A DNA stretch of 64,000 nt from Sphingomonas immobilis (GTDB lineage Bacteria > Pseudomonadota > Alphaproteobacteria > Sphingomonadales > Sphingomonadaceae), in NCBI RefSeq assembly GCF_030580995.1, contig NZ_JAUQSZ010000001.1:1-64000 (forward strand), given 5' to 3'. The notes below the pieces were generated by a model. That model saw only the letters and a program-made list of their open reading frames with translations, made no database searches and was not told the origin of the DNA. The position numbers and the translations under genes were made by a program. Positions 34,243 through 44,686 of the stretch are shown one piece after another (the stretch's first letter is position 1; each line of letters opens with the position of its first letter).

Positions 34243-35340
34243 ATGCGCCTGCTGACACGCGCCTTCATGCTCGTGGCGGCGGCGCTGGTCGTGCTTCCGG
34301 CACAGGCCGCGGTGCCGGATGTGAACGCGATCGCGGCGTGCGTGCCAGGCGGGCCATGCGCGCACCCGCTGCCGGTGCGCGTCGTGATCGTCACGATGTT
34401 CGAAGTGGGCAAGGATACCGGCGATGCGCCCGGCGAGTTCCAGTACTGGAAGGAGCGCCGTCACCTCGACACGCGGATCGCCTTCCCCCAATCGCACCAC
34501 GACCTCTGGTACGATCCCAAGACGCAGACGCTCGGCATGGTGACGGGCATGGGCAGCATCAAATCGGCGACGGCGACGCTGGCGCTGGGGCTCGACCAGC
34601 GCTTCGATCTGCGCCGCGCCTACTGGCTGGTGGCGGGGATCGCCGGGATCGATCCGGCCAAGGGTTCGGTCGGGTCGGCGGCGTGGGCGCGCTATCTGGT
34701 CGACGGCGATCTCGCGCATGAGATCGACGCGCGCGAGATTCCGAAGGACTGGAAATCGGGCTATTTCCCGCTGCACAATCACGGCATCAAACCGGGTGCG
34801 CCGCCGGTGATCGACGGCGAGGTGTTCGAGATCAACGGCGCCCTGCGCGACTGGGCGTTCGCGCTGACCAAGGACATAAAGCTGCCCGACGATCCCGGCA
34901 TCCAGGCCGAGCGGGCGCGCTATACCGACACGCCGATGGCGCAGCGCCCGCCCTTCGTGCTGAAGGGTGATCACGTCGCGGCGATGACCTTCTGGCATGG
35001 CAAGCTGCTGACCGAATGGGCGCGCGACTGGACGGCATATTGGACGCAGGGGAAGGGCGAGTTCGTCACGTCGGCGATGGAGGAGACGGGCAGCTACCAG
35101 TCGATCCTCTATCTCGACCGCATCGGGCGGGCGGACAAGGACCGCTTCATGGTGCTGCGCGCGGGCAGCAACTACACGATGCAGCCGCCCGGGCTGAGCG
35201 CCGCCGACAATCTCAAGCGCGAGAACGAGGGTTATTCCGGCATGCGCGCGGCGCTGGAGAGCCTGTACGTCGTCGGCGCGAAGGTGGTCGACGAGATTAC
35301 CGGCCATTGGGAGCGGTACGAGAAGGCGCCGCCGAAGTGA
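34243..35340 (+). CDS. Purine nucleoside permease (NUP family)
   Basis: A 365-residue protein with a signal peptide (MRLLTRAFMLVAAALVVLPAQA) and no obvious multiple membrane helices. Segments such as VRVVIVTMFEVGKDTGDAPG, GMVTGMGSIKSATATLALGL and YWLVAGIAGIDP fit the NUP family, first described in fungi and found in proteobacteria. The fold resembles nucleoside phosphorylases, so in bacteria it may bind or cleave nucleosides in the periplasm rather than transport them. It follows the TonB receptor by 55 bases, suggesting a common uptake route. Confidence 0.85.
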   Translation: MRLLTRAFMLVAAALVVLPAQAAVPDVNAIAACVPGGPCAHPLPVRVVIVTMFEVGKDTGDAPGEFQYWKERRHLDTRIAFPQSHHDLWYDPKTQTLGMVTGMGSIKSATATLALGLDQRFDLRRAYWLVAGIAGIDPAKGSVGSAAWARYLVDGDLAHEIDAREIPKDWKSGYFPLHNHGIKPGAPPVIDGEVFEINGALRDWAFALTKDIKLPDDPGIQAERARYTDTPMAQRPPFVLKGDHVAAMTFWHGKLLTEWARDWTAYWTQGKGEFVTSAMEETGSYQSILYLDRIGRADKDRFMVLRAGSNYTMQPPGLSAADNLKRENEGYSGMRAALESLYVVGAKVVDEITGHWERYEKAPPK

Positions 35341-35352
35341 TGGAGCATATTC

Positions 35353-35431
35353 CATCACCGTTCGCCCTGAGCGAAGTCGAAGGGCGCGTTCCGGGCACGT
35401 GCTTCGACTTCGCTCAGCACGAACGGTGATG
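35353..35431. repeat. REP-like inverted repeat, copy d
   Basis: The most symmetric copy: it opens with CATCACCGTTCGCCCTGAGC and closes with CTCAGCACGAACGGTGATG. It fills the gap between the NUP gene and the 8-oxoguanine-deaminase-like gene and ends three bases before that GTG start codon, so it may influence ribosome access. Confidence 0.8.
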
Positions 35432-35433
35432 GG

Positions 35434-36782
<1,349 letters not shown>

Positions 36783-36783
<1 letters not shown>

Positions 36784-38174
36784 TGGCCGTCACGCATTTC
36801 CCTGCGACCGGGGAGGACAATCCGCCGAGCCATGCCGGGCTGATGACGCCGGAGCAGGCACGCGATCCGGATTACTTCCCCGGCTTCGCGGTGGCGGTGC
36901 CGCTCGGCATCCAGCATGTGCTGGCGATGTTCGTGTCGAACCTGACGCCGCCGATCATCGTCGCGGGGGCGGCCGGGTTCGGCTTCGGATCGCCCGATCC
37001 TTCGGCGCTGATCTACATGATCCAGATGTCGATGATCTTCGCCGGGATCGCGACCTTGCTCCAGACGATCGGGCTCGGGCCGATCGGCGCGCGGCTGCCG
37101 ATCGTGCAGGGGACGAGCTTCGCCTTCCTGCCCGTCATGATCCCGATCGTCGCGGGGCACGGTGTCGCGGCGATGGCGGAGCTGACGACGGCGGCGATCT
37201 TCGGCGGGCTGTTCCATACGGCGCTCAGCTTCTTCGTCGGGCGCATCCGCTTCGCGCTGCCGCCGATGGTGACGGGGCTGGTGGTGGTGATGATCGGGCT
37301 TTCCCTCATGAGGATCGGCGTGGTCTATGCCGCCGGGGGCGTGCCGGCGCAGGGGACGGCGGCATACGGCGCGGGGACGAGCTGGCTGCTGGCGGGCGTG
37401 GTCGTCGTCGTCACGCTGCTGCTGAGCTTTTTCGCGCGCGGCATCTGGTCGACGGCGGCGGTGCTGCTCGGGCTGGTCGCGGGCTATGTCGTCGCGGCGG
37501 CGATGGGCAAGGTGTCGCTCGGCGCGGTCGCGGGGGCCGGATGGGTGGTGGTGCCGACGCCGTTCCACTTCGGCTTCTCGGTGTCGGTGGCGGCGATCCT
37601 GGGCTTCGTGATGATGGGCTTCATCTCGGCGATCGAGTCGATCGGCGGCGTCTCGGCGATCTGCGAGAACACCGCGGGCCGCTCCGCGACCGACCGCGAG
37701 CTGATCGGCGCGACCTGCGCGGACGGGGTGGGAACGGCGCTCGCCGCGACCTTCGGGGCGATGCCCAACACCTCGTTTTCGCAGAACATCGGGCTGATCG
37801 CGATCACCGGCGTGATGAGCCGCCATGTCGTGACGGTGGGCGCGGTGTTCCTGATCCTGTGCGGGCTGCTGCCCAAGGTCGGCGCGCTGATCACGACGAT
37901 CCCGATCGAGGTGCTGGGCGGCGGCGTAATCGTGATGTTCGGAATGGTGGCGTCGGCGGCGGTCTCTATCCTGTCGGGGGTGGAGTGGAGCCAGCGCAAC
38001 ATGCTGATCTTCGGCGTGGCGCTGTCGGTGAGCGTCGGGCTGGAGCTGGAACCGGCCTCGGTCGCGCACCTGCCCGAGACGCTGAAGATCATCGCGACAT
38101 CGGGCGTACTGCCCGCCGCGCTGATCGCGGTGGTGCTGAACCTGGTGGTGCCGGGGCGCGGAAGGTCACACTAA
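36783..38174 (+). CDS. NCS2 permease, urate/xanthine type
   Basis: A 463-residue inner-membrane symporter. It has the NCS2/NAT signature SFSQNIGLIAITGVMSR and the first-helix motif VPLGIQHVLAMFVSNLTPP. It belongs to the UraA/XanQ/UacT branch, distinct from the AzgA-type permease at 16491. Urate or xanthine is the likely substrate in this setting. Its start overlaps the preceding deaminase stop codon, so the two are coupled. The stop codon lies inside an 11-base tandem duplication. Confidence 0.9.
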
Positions 38175-38183
38175 GGTCACACT
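38162..38183. repeat. 11-base tandem duplication over the permease stop codon
   Basis: AAGGTCACACT occurs twice without a gap; the permease TAA spans the junction. Confidence 0.7.
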
Positions 38184-38221
38184 GGTGCGGCCTTTTCGGG
38201 CCCGGCGAAGGTAACGGCCGG

Positions 38222-38343
38222 TTGACACGATTGACACCTGATTGGAAACTGTCCGGGCCGATCGTTTCCGAAACTGAACTGATACTTCTTCGCGATTTCA
38301 AAGAGCGGCGATGACTGTCGCAGATTCGGGGCGTGTAGGACAG
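38222..38343 (+). repeat. Two-block intergenic element, copy 2
   Basis: Block A (38222-38269) starts TTGACACGATTGACACCTGA and contains GGAAAC...GTTTCC as an inverted pair. Block B (38300-38343) runs from AAAGAGCGGC to GGCGTGTAGGACAG. Both match the blocks at 5075-5285. It lies in the 297-base gap between the permease and the Imm50-like gene, reading toward the latter. The two TTGACA hexamers could belong to a promoter. Confidence 0.55.
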
Positions 38344-38379
38344 AGGCCGCGTTGCGGGCGCCTCCTAGCCGCGACGGAT

Positions 38380-38403
38380 GTCCGCTATGGGTGGAAAGCG
38401 GAC
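38380..38403. repeat. GTCCGCT hairpin, left of the Imm50-like gene
   Basis: GTCCGCT (38380-38386) pairs with AGCGGAC (38397-38403). The same hairpin family, ATGTCCGCT...AGCGGAC, recurs at 38973-39002, so the small gene is bracketed by related repeats. Confidence 0.6.
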
Positions 38404-38471
38404 GTTGGCAGGGCGGCCGGGAATGGCGGGAAGCCGTTCAAATTCCATAACGGTGTGGTAGACGGGCTGAC

Positions 38472-38927
38472 ATGCCTACAACCGATGAGACTCACTGGAG
38501 GACAGACGATAGCGTCTTTTTGAGTGTGCCCGGCGGGCGGGAGATCGCTGATTGGTTTGAGCTCATTCCCTCATTTCATGATGCGACCTTGGAGAAGCTA
38601 GAGCTCACAAATGACGCGGTCTCCCTTGTTATTAGGGCTTTTCGGATGACCAGTCAGGTCGATTCGAAGGGGTATTTTGTGCTTGATAAACATGCGCTGG
38701 TCACGCTGCGCTTATCGGGCGTGACCGGAATTCAGCTGGAGGGCGAATCCGGCGTGATCATCTCAGATTTGGGGATGCGCCGTCTTTCGGTGAAACCGAA
38801 CGGTTGGCATACGGGGTCCGGTCCAGAGGCGGGTGATTTCGAAGTGGCTTGGGATAGCTGCGTGGGCTTCGACGGCGTCATATTCGCTCGCGAAGTTACT
38901 TTGGCGTTTCATCCGGTAGAACCTTAG
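38472..38927 (+). CDS. Imm50-like small protein of low GC
   Basis: A 151-residue protein without signal peptide. WFELIPSFHDATLEKLEL near the N-terminus resembles the opening of the Imm50 immunity-protein family; the middle is beta-rich and the end (FAREVTLAFHPVEP) is compatible. GC content and codon use are clearly lower than in the neighbours, which suggests transfer. No toxin gene lies beside it, so it would be an orphan immunity protein or a relative with another role. It is bracketed by hairpin repeats. The family call is tentative. Confidence 0.5.
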   Translation: MPTTDETHWRTDDSVFLSVPGGREIADWFELIPSFHDATLEKLELTNDAVSLVIRAFRMTSQVDSKGYFVLDKHALVTLRLSGVTGIQLEGESGVIISDLGMRRLSVKPNGWHTGSGPEAGDFEVAWDSCVGFDGVIFAREVTLAFHPVEP

Positions 38928-38972
38928 GACGATCACAACCGGGCGATGCCTGACGTCCGCCATCGCGCTGCA

Positions 38973-39002
38973 AATGTCCGCTAAGGCTCGATAGCGGACA
39001 TT
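38973..39002. repeat. AATGTCCGCTA perfect hairpin, right of the Imm50-like gene
   Basis: AATGTCCGCTA (38973-38983) and TAGCGGACATT (38992-39002) form an 11-bp perfect stem with an 8-base loop. It lies between the Imm50-like gene and the converging GH130 gene and could act as a terminator. Confidence 0.65.
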
Positions 39003-39081
39003 GGCGACGAAAAAGCTGGACCCCGGCTGCAAGCCCGAGTGACGTCGAGAGGGCGAAGGCGGCGTCGGCACACCGCGCGGT

Positions 39082-40374
39082 TCAGCTCATCCGTTCGAGC
39101 AGGGCGTCCACGCTGCAGCTTGCGAAGCTCGCGAAATTGTCGGCGACGCCGAAGGGCAGCAGCAGGGTGCGATCGTGGACGATCGCGCCGCAGCTATAGA
39201 CGACGTTCGGGACATAGCCGCTGCGCTCGGTAGGGCTCGGCCGCAGGATCGGTTCGGGGGTGCGCGCCAGCAGCTTGCCGGGATCGGCCTTGTCGAGCAG
39301 GCAGGCGCCCATGCAATAATTGCGCATCATGCCGACGCCGTGGGTGATGACGAGCCAGCCCTCGTCGAGTTCGATCGGCGAGCCGCAATTGCCCATCTGC
39401 ACGAATTCCCAGGGGTAGCGCGGGCCGATGAGCTTGGTGCCGCCGTTCCAGGTGGTGATGTCGTCCGAATCGATCAGCCACAGATTCTCATTGTCCTGGC
39501 GGCCGATCATGGCGAAGCGGCCGTCGAGCCGGCGCGGGAAGAGCGCCATGCCCTTGCTGGCGGGAACCGACCCCTTGAGCGCGGTCATCTCGAAGGTGTT
39601 GATGCCGGTGCCGCGGAACAGCTCGCACCGGGCGTTGCGGCCGTCGAAGGCAGTATAGGTGCCGAGGAAGCTGGGCGAGCCGTCGTCTTCGGTGAAGCGG
39701 ACCATGCGCAGATCCTCGATGCCCTGGCGCTGGGTCGCGGTCACGGGGAACAGCACGCTCTCCGACGGCTCCTCGCTGCCTTCGCAGATGACGCGCGTCG
39801 TGCCGGCCTCGCCGCTTTCGTCCGGGCCTTCGATGCGCGGCGAGGTGATCCATTTGCTCGCGTCATCGACCTGGAAACCGCCCGCGGCGCACCAGCTGCC
39901 GGTGCGGAACGTGACCGAGGAGACGTGGCCTTCGCCGATGCCGCGCAGCGAGAGGATGAAGTTGATCCCGTCCTTCGGCGCGCCATCCTGGTTCATCCGC
40001 AGGACGATGCTGGGATTGAACAGGGCGGCGGCCTCGAACGAATATTCCGCGCTGAGATAGGCGCCGATCAGCAATTGCTGGTCCGGCTCGGCAGTCACGT
40101 TTTCGGGGAGGGAATCGATGACCTCTTCGTACCGCCGGAGCAGCATCGTCTCGACGTTGCGGTGCCGCTCCGACAGCGAGGCGATGGCGGCGTCGCTTTC
40201 CGAGCGGCAGGCATCCGCATCGAGCGACAGCACGCGTTCGATGACCTTTCGCATGCGGGGATGCGCGGCATCCTGAAACGGTTCGGGATATTCGACGCTG
40301 AAGGGCTTGATGACCGTGCGGGCCGGATCGGGGCGCAGGTGCAGGCTCGAAAAGTCGAATAGCGTGTCACTCAT
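39082..40374 (-). CDS. Glycoside hydrolase family 130 protein (mannoside phosphorylase-like)
   Basis: A 430-residue five-bladed beta-propeller enzyme. The segments FNPSIVLRMNQDG, GTYTAFDGRNARCELFRGTG, WNGGTKLIGPRYPWEF, GWLVITHGVGMMRNYCMGACLLD and VPNVVYSCGAIVHD follow the GH130 pattern, in which a single Asp acts as general acid in beta-mannoside phosphorolysis. There is no signal peptide, so it acts in the cytoplasm. No mannan or N-glycan genes are close by, so the substrate is open. ATG 40374 is chosen because conserved sequence starts within the first 30 residues. Confidence 0.85.
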   Translation of the reverse strand: MSDTLFDFSSLHLRPDPARTVIKPFSVEYPEPFQDAAHPRMRKVIERVLSLDADACRSESDAAIASLSERHRNVETMLLRRYEEVIDSLPENVTAEPDQQLLIGAYLSAEYSFEAAALFNPSIVLRMNQDGAPKDGINFILSLRGIGEGHVSSVTFRTGSWCAAGGFQVDDASKWITSPRIEGPDESGEAGTTRVICEGSEEPSESVLFPVTATQRQGIEDLRMVRFTEDDGSPSFLGTYTAFDGRNARCELFRGTGINTFEMTALKGSVPASKGMALFPRRLDGRFAMIGRQDNENLWLIDSDDITTWNGGTKLIGPRYPWEFVQMGNCGSPIELDEGWLVITHGVGMMRNYCMGACLLDKADPGKLLARTPEPILRPSPTERSGYVPNVVYSCGAIVHDRTLLLPFGVADNFASFASCSVDALLERMS

Positions 40375-40528
40375 GCGATACGGCTCCGTGCTGGTCGGGG
40401 ATCGAGCTGTCGTTACCGTCAAGCCCGGCGGTATGTGGATGTCACACGGCAAGCACGGCCGACGCGACGGTGGCAATTCCCGGTCCGAACGTTTCGCAGG
40501 CCAAACGGTGCCATCGGCGGGTGAGGGG

Positions 40529-42031
40529 TCAGTGCGGCGCGGCCTCGAACGTCGCGAAGTCGCGCTCCAGTTGCGCCTGTTTCGCGGCCTTGGGACTGGC
40601 GGCGAGGAAGGTGGCGCAGGCGGGCGACTCCATTGCGGAGCAGGCGCTCGCCCTCGCGCCGCCGCTACGATCGGCCCACAGGCTCGCGCCCGGCAGGAAA
40701 CTGTACTGGAGGCTGTCGCGTACCATCGCCTTGAGATCGAGGTAACGCAGGCCCTGTTCGGTGACGGCGCGGACATATTCGTTGGTCATGTCGCTGCGCG
40801 AGACGCCCTCGTCGTCGGTCGAGAGCGTCACCGGCACGCCGTATTCGCGGTAGAGCGAAAGCGGGTGCGCCTTGCCCTTCACGCCGAGGATGACGGCGTT
40901 GCTGGTGAGGTTGATCTCGACGTCGATCCGGTCGCGCGCCATGCGCTTCAGCAGCGCGGGCGCGTCCTTTTCGTAGGAGATGTCGATGCCGTGGCCGATG
41001 CGCTTCGCGCCCGCCACCTCGACCGCCTCGCGGATGTGGAAGGCGAGGTCGCGCGGGGGGACGAGGCCGAGCGTCAGTTCGCCGGCGTGGAGCGACAGCT
41101 TGACCGTGGGATGGCGTGCCTTCAGCCAGGCGATCATGCGCATGTGCAGGGCATAGTCGCGCACCGCGATGGGATCGTGCTCGGGTGCGGCGATGTTGAC
41201 GCCGACGAAGCGCGGATCGGCCTCGACCAAAGCGAAGTTGAAAGCGAGTTGCGCGAACACCTGCTGCGGCGCCACGGTGCGGATCGCGGTGGGAAGGTAG
41301 CGCATCGCCACGCCGCAATCGGGCTTTTCGGGCGTGGCGCAGGTGGCGAGGCTGAGCGCATCGGCCTCATAGCCGTCATAGTCCTTGCGCGCGGCGGCGA
41401 CGGCGGTCGGGATGGCGGGGGCGATCTTCGCGTAGAGCTGATCGAAATCGAGCGAGTCGGTGGTGCCGAGCGCCTCGACGACCTTGCGCACCTGATGCGA
41501 TCCCGAGCCGAGTTCGACGTAAGCGACATGATCGGCGGCGGCCTGATCGCGGGTGAGCGCGAAGGAGGCGGCGTTGTTGCCGCGCGAGGCGACGCCGAAC
41601 GCATCGAAGGTCGCGAAGAAACGGTTGTAGCCCGAGACCATCGGATCGCCGACGCCGCTTTCGAAGCCGCGCGTCGAGAAGGCGTCGATCGCGCGGCTGT
41701 AGCTGGCGTAATCCTTCTCCAGACCGGCGGCGGGGATGCGGCCGGGCTTGTCGCACGGCGGATCGACCACGCGCCACGTGTCGGTGGCGATGCACAGGCC
41801 GCCGGCCGCCGCCCAGCGCAGGAAATCCTCGGCATAGATCGAGCCGCCGTTGTGATTGTGGAGATCGCCGCCCTTCGGCATCGCGTTCAGGAAGATGCGC
41901 AGGCGCGGCGGGCTGTCGGCGATGCGATCGAGCGTTGCGGCGGTGCGCGCGGCGGGGGACTGCGGCGTGCGCGGGGCGGCGGTCGCTCCGGTGCCGAGCA
42001 GCAGCATCATCGTGATCATGGTCTTGCGCAT
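40529..42031 (-). CDS. Secreted adenosine deaminase family protein
   Basis: A 500-residue protein with a signal peptide (MRKTMITMMLLLGTGATA). The deaminase zinc site and catalytic residues are visible as KGGDLHNHNGGS, KLSLHAGE, KRIGHGIDI and TLSTDDEGVSRS. It resembles secreted adenosine deaminases (about 500 residues) rather than the short cytoplasmic Add. It would convert extracellular or periplasmic adenosine to inosine, feeding the nucleoside uptake and catabolic genes upstream. It is transcribed alone, divergently from the DUF1592 operon; 42032-42256 between them shows no gene. Confidence 0.88.
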   Translation of the reverse strand: MRKTMITMMLLLGTGATAAPRTPQSPAARTAATLDRIADSPPRLRIFLNAMPKGGDLHNHNGGSIYAEDFLRWAAAGGLCIATDTWRVVDPPCDKPGRIPAAGLEKDYASYSRAIDAFSTRGFESGVGDPMVSGYNRFFATFDAFGVASRGNNAASFALTRDQAAADHVAYVELGSGSHQVRKVVEALGTTDSLDFDQLYAKIAPAIPTAVAAARKDYDGYEADALSLATCATPEKPDCGVAMRYLPTAIRTVAPQQVFAQLAFNFALVEADPRFVGVNIAAPEHDPIAVRDYALHMRMIAWLKARHPTVKLSLHAGELTLGLVPPRDLAFHIREAVEVAGAKRIGHGIDISYEKDAPALLKRMARDRIDVEINLTSNAVILGVKGKAHPLSLYREYGVPVTLSTDDEGVSRSDMTNEYVRAVTEQGLRYLDLKAMVRDSLQYSFLPGASLWADRSGGARASACSAMESPACATFLAASPKAAKQAQLERDFATFEAAPH

Positions 42032-42256
42032 AACGTCCCCCTGACCGTCCTCTCGCGAACCGGCCCGTTCTGTTCAATCGCCATGATATGGATGGCGCGT
42101 TGCAGAAAAGCGTGCGCCTCGGGATCGTTGCCTGCTCTAATTTTTCGTCGTCATCGTGCCGCAATCGGCAATGGACGTGTGCAGGTGCCACCCCTAGGCC
42201 CGAATGAACGCGGGTGGGTCGGGGTATTTGTGACCGGAAAATCGGAAGCCAAGAGA

Positions 42257-44686
42257 ATGCGCTGGCGCCCGAGCCTGCGAGGATGCGCGCTCGCGGTGAG
42301 CATGCTGGCCTTCGGCCTTGCCGTCGCGGTCCATTCCGACCGGGGCGCGGCGCAGGCACCCGCCGCCGCGCCCGATCCGACCAGGACGGCGAGCACGATG
42401 CTCGACCAATATTGCTCGCGCTGCCACAACGATCAGGATCAGATCGGGCGTTTCTCGATCGACGATCTGCGCGGCGACGATGCGCTGCTCGGCCGCCATG
42501 CCGACGAGTGGGAGAAGATCCTGCGCCGCACGTCGCTGGGCGAGATGCCGCCCGCGAGCAAGCCGCAGCCCGATCCCGCCGCGAAGGCGATGTTCGTCGC
42601 GTGGCTGCGCGGCGCGCTCGACAGCTATGCGGCCGCGCATCCCGATCCCGGCCGGGCGACGATCCGCCGGCTCAACCGCGTCGAATATGCCAATGCGGTG
42701 CGCGACCTGCTGGCGCTCGACGTGGATTTCACCCGCGAGCTGCCGCAGGACAATTCGGGCTACGGCTTCGACAATATCGCCGACGTGCTGAGCGTGTCGC
42801 CGACGCTGATGGACCGTTATGTCGCGGTGGCGGGCAAGGTCTCGCGGATGGCGACAGGCCTGTCCTCCTCGCGCGAGGCGGTGACGTCGTACGAGGTGCC
42901 GAAGGACGGGTCGGTGCGCAATTCCGGGCGGCCGGCCTATAACGAGCGGGCGAGCGACGACCTGCCGCTCGGCTCGCGCGGGGGCGGGGCGTTCAAATAT
43001 TATGCGCGGCACGACGGCATCTACGAGATCGCGGGCTGGCTCAACGCCAACACCAACAACGAGACCGACCGCCAGAAGGAGGACCGCGTCGGCGTGCGCG
43101 TGCCGTTGAAGGCGGGGGCGCACATGATCGGCCTCTCGTTCCGCCGCGTGCTGGCGCCCGACGAGACCGTGCAGACGCTGCGCAACGACACCGACAAGGT
43201 GCCGCTGCCGACCGACAAGCCGAAGCTGCTGCCGCTCGACGTGTCGGTCGACGGGGCGGTGGTGAAGCAGATTCAGGTGCCGTCGTACCGGATGTCGGAC
43301 CGGTACTCGCAGCAGAATTTCCCGCGCGACGTGCTGCAGATCGACGTCGCGGGCCCGTTCGATGCGGGCAAGGGCGCGGGCGACACGCCGAGCCGCAAGC
43401 GCATCTTCCTGTGCCGGCCGAGGGGCGCATCGGCCGAGACGGCGTGTGCGCGGCGGATCGTCGCGGCGTTGGCGCGGCGGGCGTATCGCCGTCCGGTCGG
43501 CGAGGGCGACATCGCGCCGCTGATGAAGATCTATGCGGCCGAACGCGCGGATTCCGACTTCGAGCACGGCGTCGAGGCGGCGATCGAGGGTATCCTGGTC
43601 TCGCCGCACTTCCTGTTCCTGATCGAGAGCGATCCTGCGGGCAGCGCGCCGGGCAGCGTCCACCGGGTGAGCGATCTGGAGCTGGCCTCGCGCCTGTCGT
43701 TCTTCCTGTGGTCGAGCCTGCCCGACGAGACGCTGCTGGCGGCGGCGGAGAAGGGCGAGCTGGGCAAGCCCGGCATGGTCGAGGCGCAGGTGACGCGGAT
43801 GCTCGCCGATCCGCGCGCCGATGCGCTCACGAAGAATTTCGCGGGGCAATGGCTGTACCTGCGCAACCTCGACCAGCAGCGGCCGGACATCACCGTATTC
43901 CCGGAGTTCGACACGCGGCTGCGGCGGGCGATGGCGCGCGAGACCGAGATGTTCTTTGGCCATGTCGTCGCGAACAACCGCAGCGTGCTCGATTTCATCG
44001 CGGCGGATTACACCTTCCTCAACCAGCGGCTGGCCGAGCATTACGGGATCGGCGGCGTCTCCGGCACGAGCTTCCGCAAGGTGCGCCTCGATCCGGCGTG
44101 GCACCGCGGCGGCCTGCTGGGGCAGGCGAGCATCCTGACGGTCACGTCCTACGGCAATCATACGTCGGTGGTGAAGCGCGGCAAGTGGATCCTCGAGAAC
44201 ATGCTCGCCGCAGCACCTCCGCCGCCGCCGCCCGATATCCCGGCGTTGCAGACGGCGCATGGCGGCCGGTTGCTGACCGCGCGCGAGCAGCTCGAGCTGC
44301 ACCGTACCAACCCGGCCTGCGCATCGTGCCATGTGAAGATGGACCCGCTCGGCTTCAGCCTGGAGAATTTCGACGGGGTGGGGGCCTATCGCCAGAAGGA
44401 CGTCGGCCAGCCCATCGACGCATCGGCGGTGCTGCCCGACGGGACGAAGTTCGCCGGGATCAGCGGGCTCCAGCAGATATTGCTGGCGCGCAAGGACGAG
44501 TTCACCGCCGCCTTCACCGAGCGGCTGCTGACCTATGCGCTCGCCCGCGGGCTGAGCGCGCACGACATGCCGGCGGTGCGCAAGGTTTCGGGTGCGGCGG
44601 CGGCGGACCAATACCGTATTCAGACGATCATCAAGGGCATCGCGATGAGCGACCCGTTCACCCTGCGAAAGACACCCCCGAAATGA
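42257..44686 (+). CDS. DUF1587/DUF1595/DUF1592/DUF1588/DUF1585 secreted cytochrome-like protein
   Basis: An 809-residue exported protein. After a signal peptide (core CALAVSMLAFGLAVAV) comes a c-type heme site CSRCH near residue 53. It is followed by the planctomycete-type modules in order: DUF1587 (TIRRLNRVEYANAVRDLLAL), DUF1595, DUF1592 (SRLSFFLWSSLPDETLL), DUF1588 with a second CASCHVKMDPLGFSLENFDG, and DUF1585 at the end. Function is unknown; such proteins are thought to be extracytoplasmic redox enzymes. It overlaps the DUF1552 gene by ATGA, its constant partner in many genomes. ATG 42257 gives the best signal peptide. Confidence 0.85.
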   Translation: MRWRPSLRGCALAVSMLAFGLAVAVHSDRGAAQAPAAAPDPTRTASTMLDQYCSRCHNDQDQIGRFSIDDLRGDDALLGRHADEWEKILRRTSLGEMPPASKPQPDPAAKAMFVAWLRGALDSYAAAHPDPGRATIRRLNRVEYANAVRDLLALDVDFTRELPQDNSGYGFDNIADVLSVSPTLMDRYVAVAGKVSRMATGLSSSREAVTSYEVPKDGSVRNSGRPAYNERASDDLPLGSRGGGAFKYYARHDGIYEIAGWLNANTNNETDRQKEDRVGVRVPLKAGAHMIGLSFRRVLAPDETVQTLRNDTDKVPLPTDKPKLLPLDVSVDGAVVKQIQVPSYRMSDRYSQQNFPRDVLQIDVAGPFDAGKGAGDTPSRKRIFLCRPRGASAETACARRIVAALARRAYRRPVGEGDIAPLMKIYAAERADSDFEHGVEAAIEGILVSPHFLFLIESDPAGSAPGSVHRVSDLELASRLSFFLWSSLPDETLLAAAEKGELGKPGMVEAQVTRMLADPRADALTKNFAGQWLYLRNLDQQRPDITVFPEFDTRLRRAMARETEMFFGHVVANNRSVLDFIAADYTFLNQRLAEHYGIGGVSGTSFRKVRLDPAWHRGGLLGQASILTVTSYGNHTSVVKRGKWILENMLAAAPPPPPPDIPALQTAHGGRLLTAREQLELHRTNPACASCHVKMDPLGFSLENFDGVGAYRQKDVGQPIDASAVLPDGTKFAGISGLQQILLARKDEFTAAFTERLLTYALARGLSAHDMPAVRKVSGAAAADQYRIQTIIKGIAMSDPFTLRKTPPK

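Noticed and set aside
38222..38269. An EcfG-type stress promoter (GGAAC and CGTT boxes) at GGAAAC...CGTTTCC
   Set aside because: The spacing between the boxes (about 13 bases) is too short for the GGAAC-N16/17-CGTT pattern, and the other copy lacks it.
38311..38523. A 70-codon plus-strand frame before the Imm50-like gene
   Set aside because: It runs through block B and the hairpin repeat, has no ribosome site and overlaps the better gene in another frame.
42194..44611. An 805-codon minus-strand frame opposite the DUF1592-type gene
   Set aside because: Shadow frame: Arg/His/Ala-rich, no motif, while the plus-strand frame has two heme motifs and a signal peptide.
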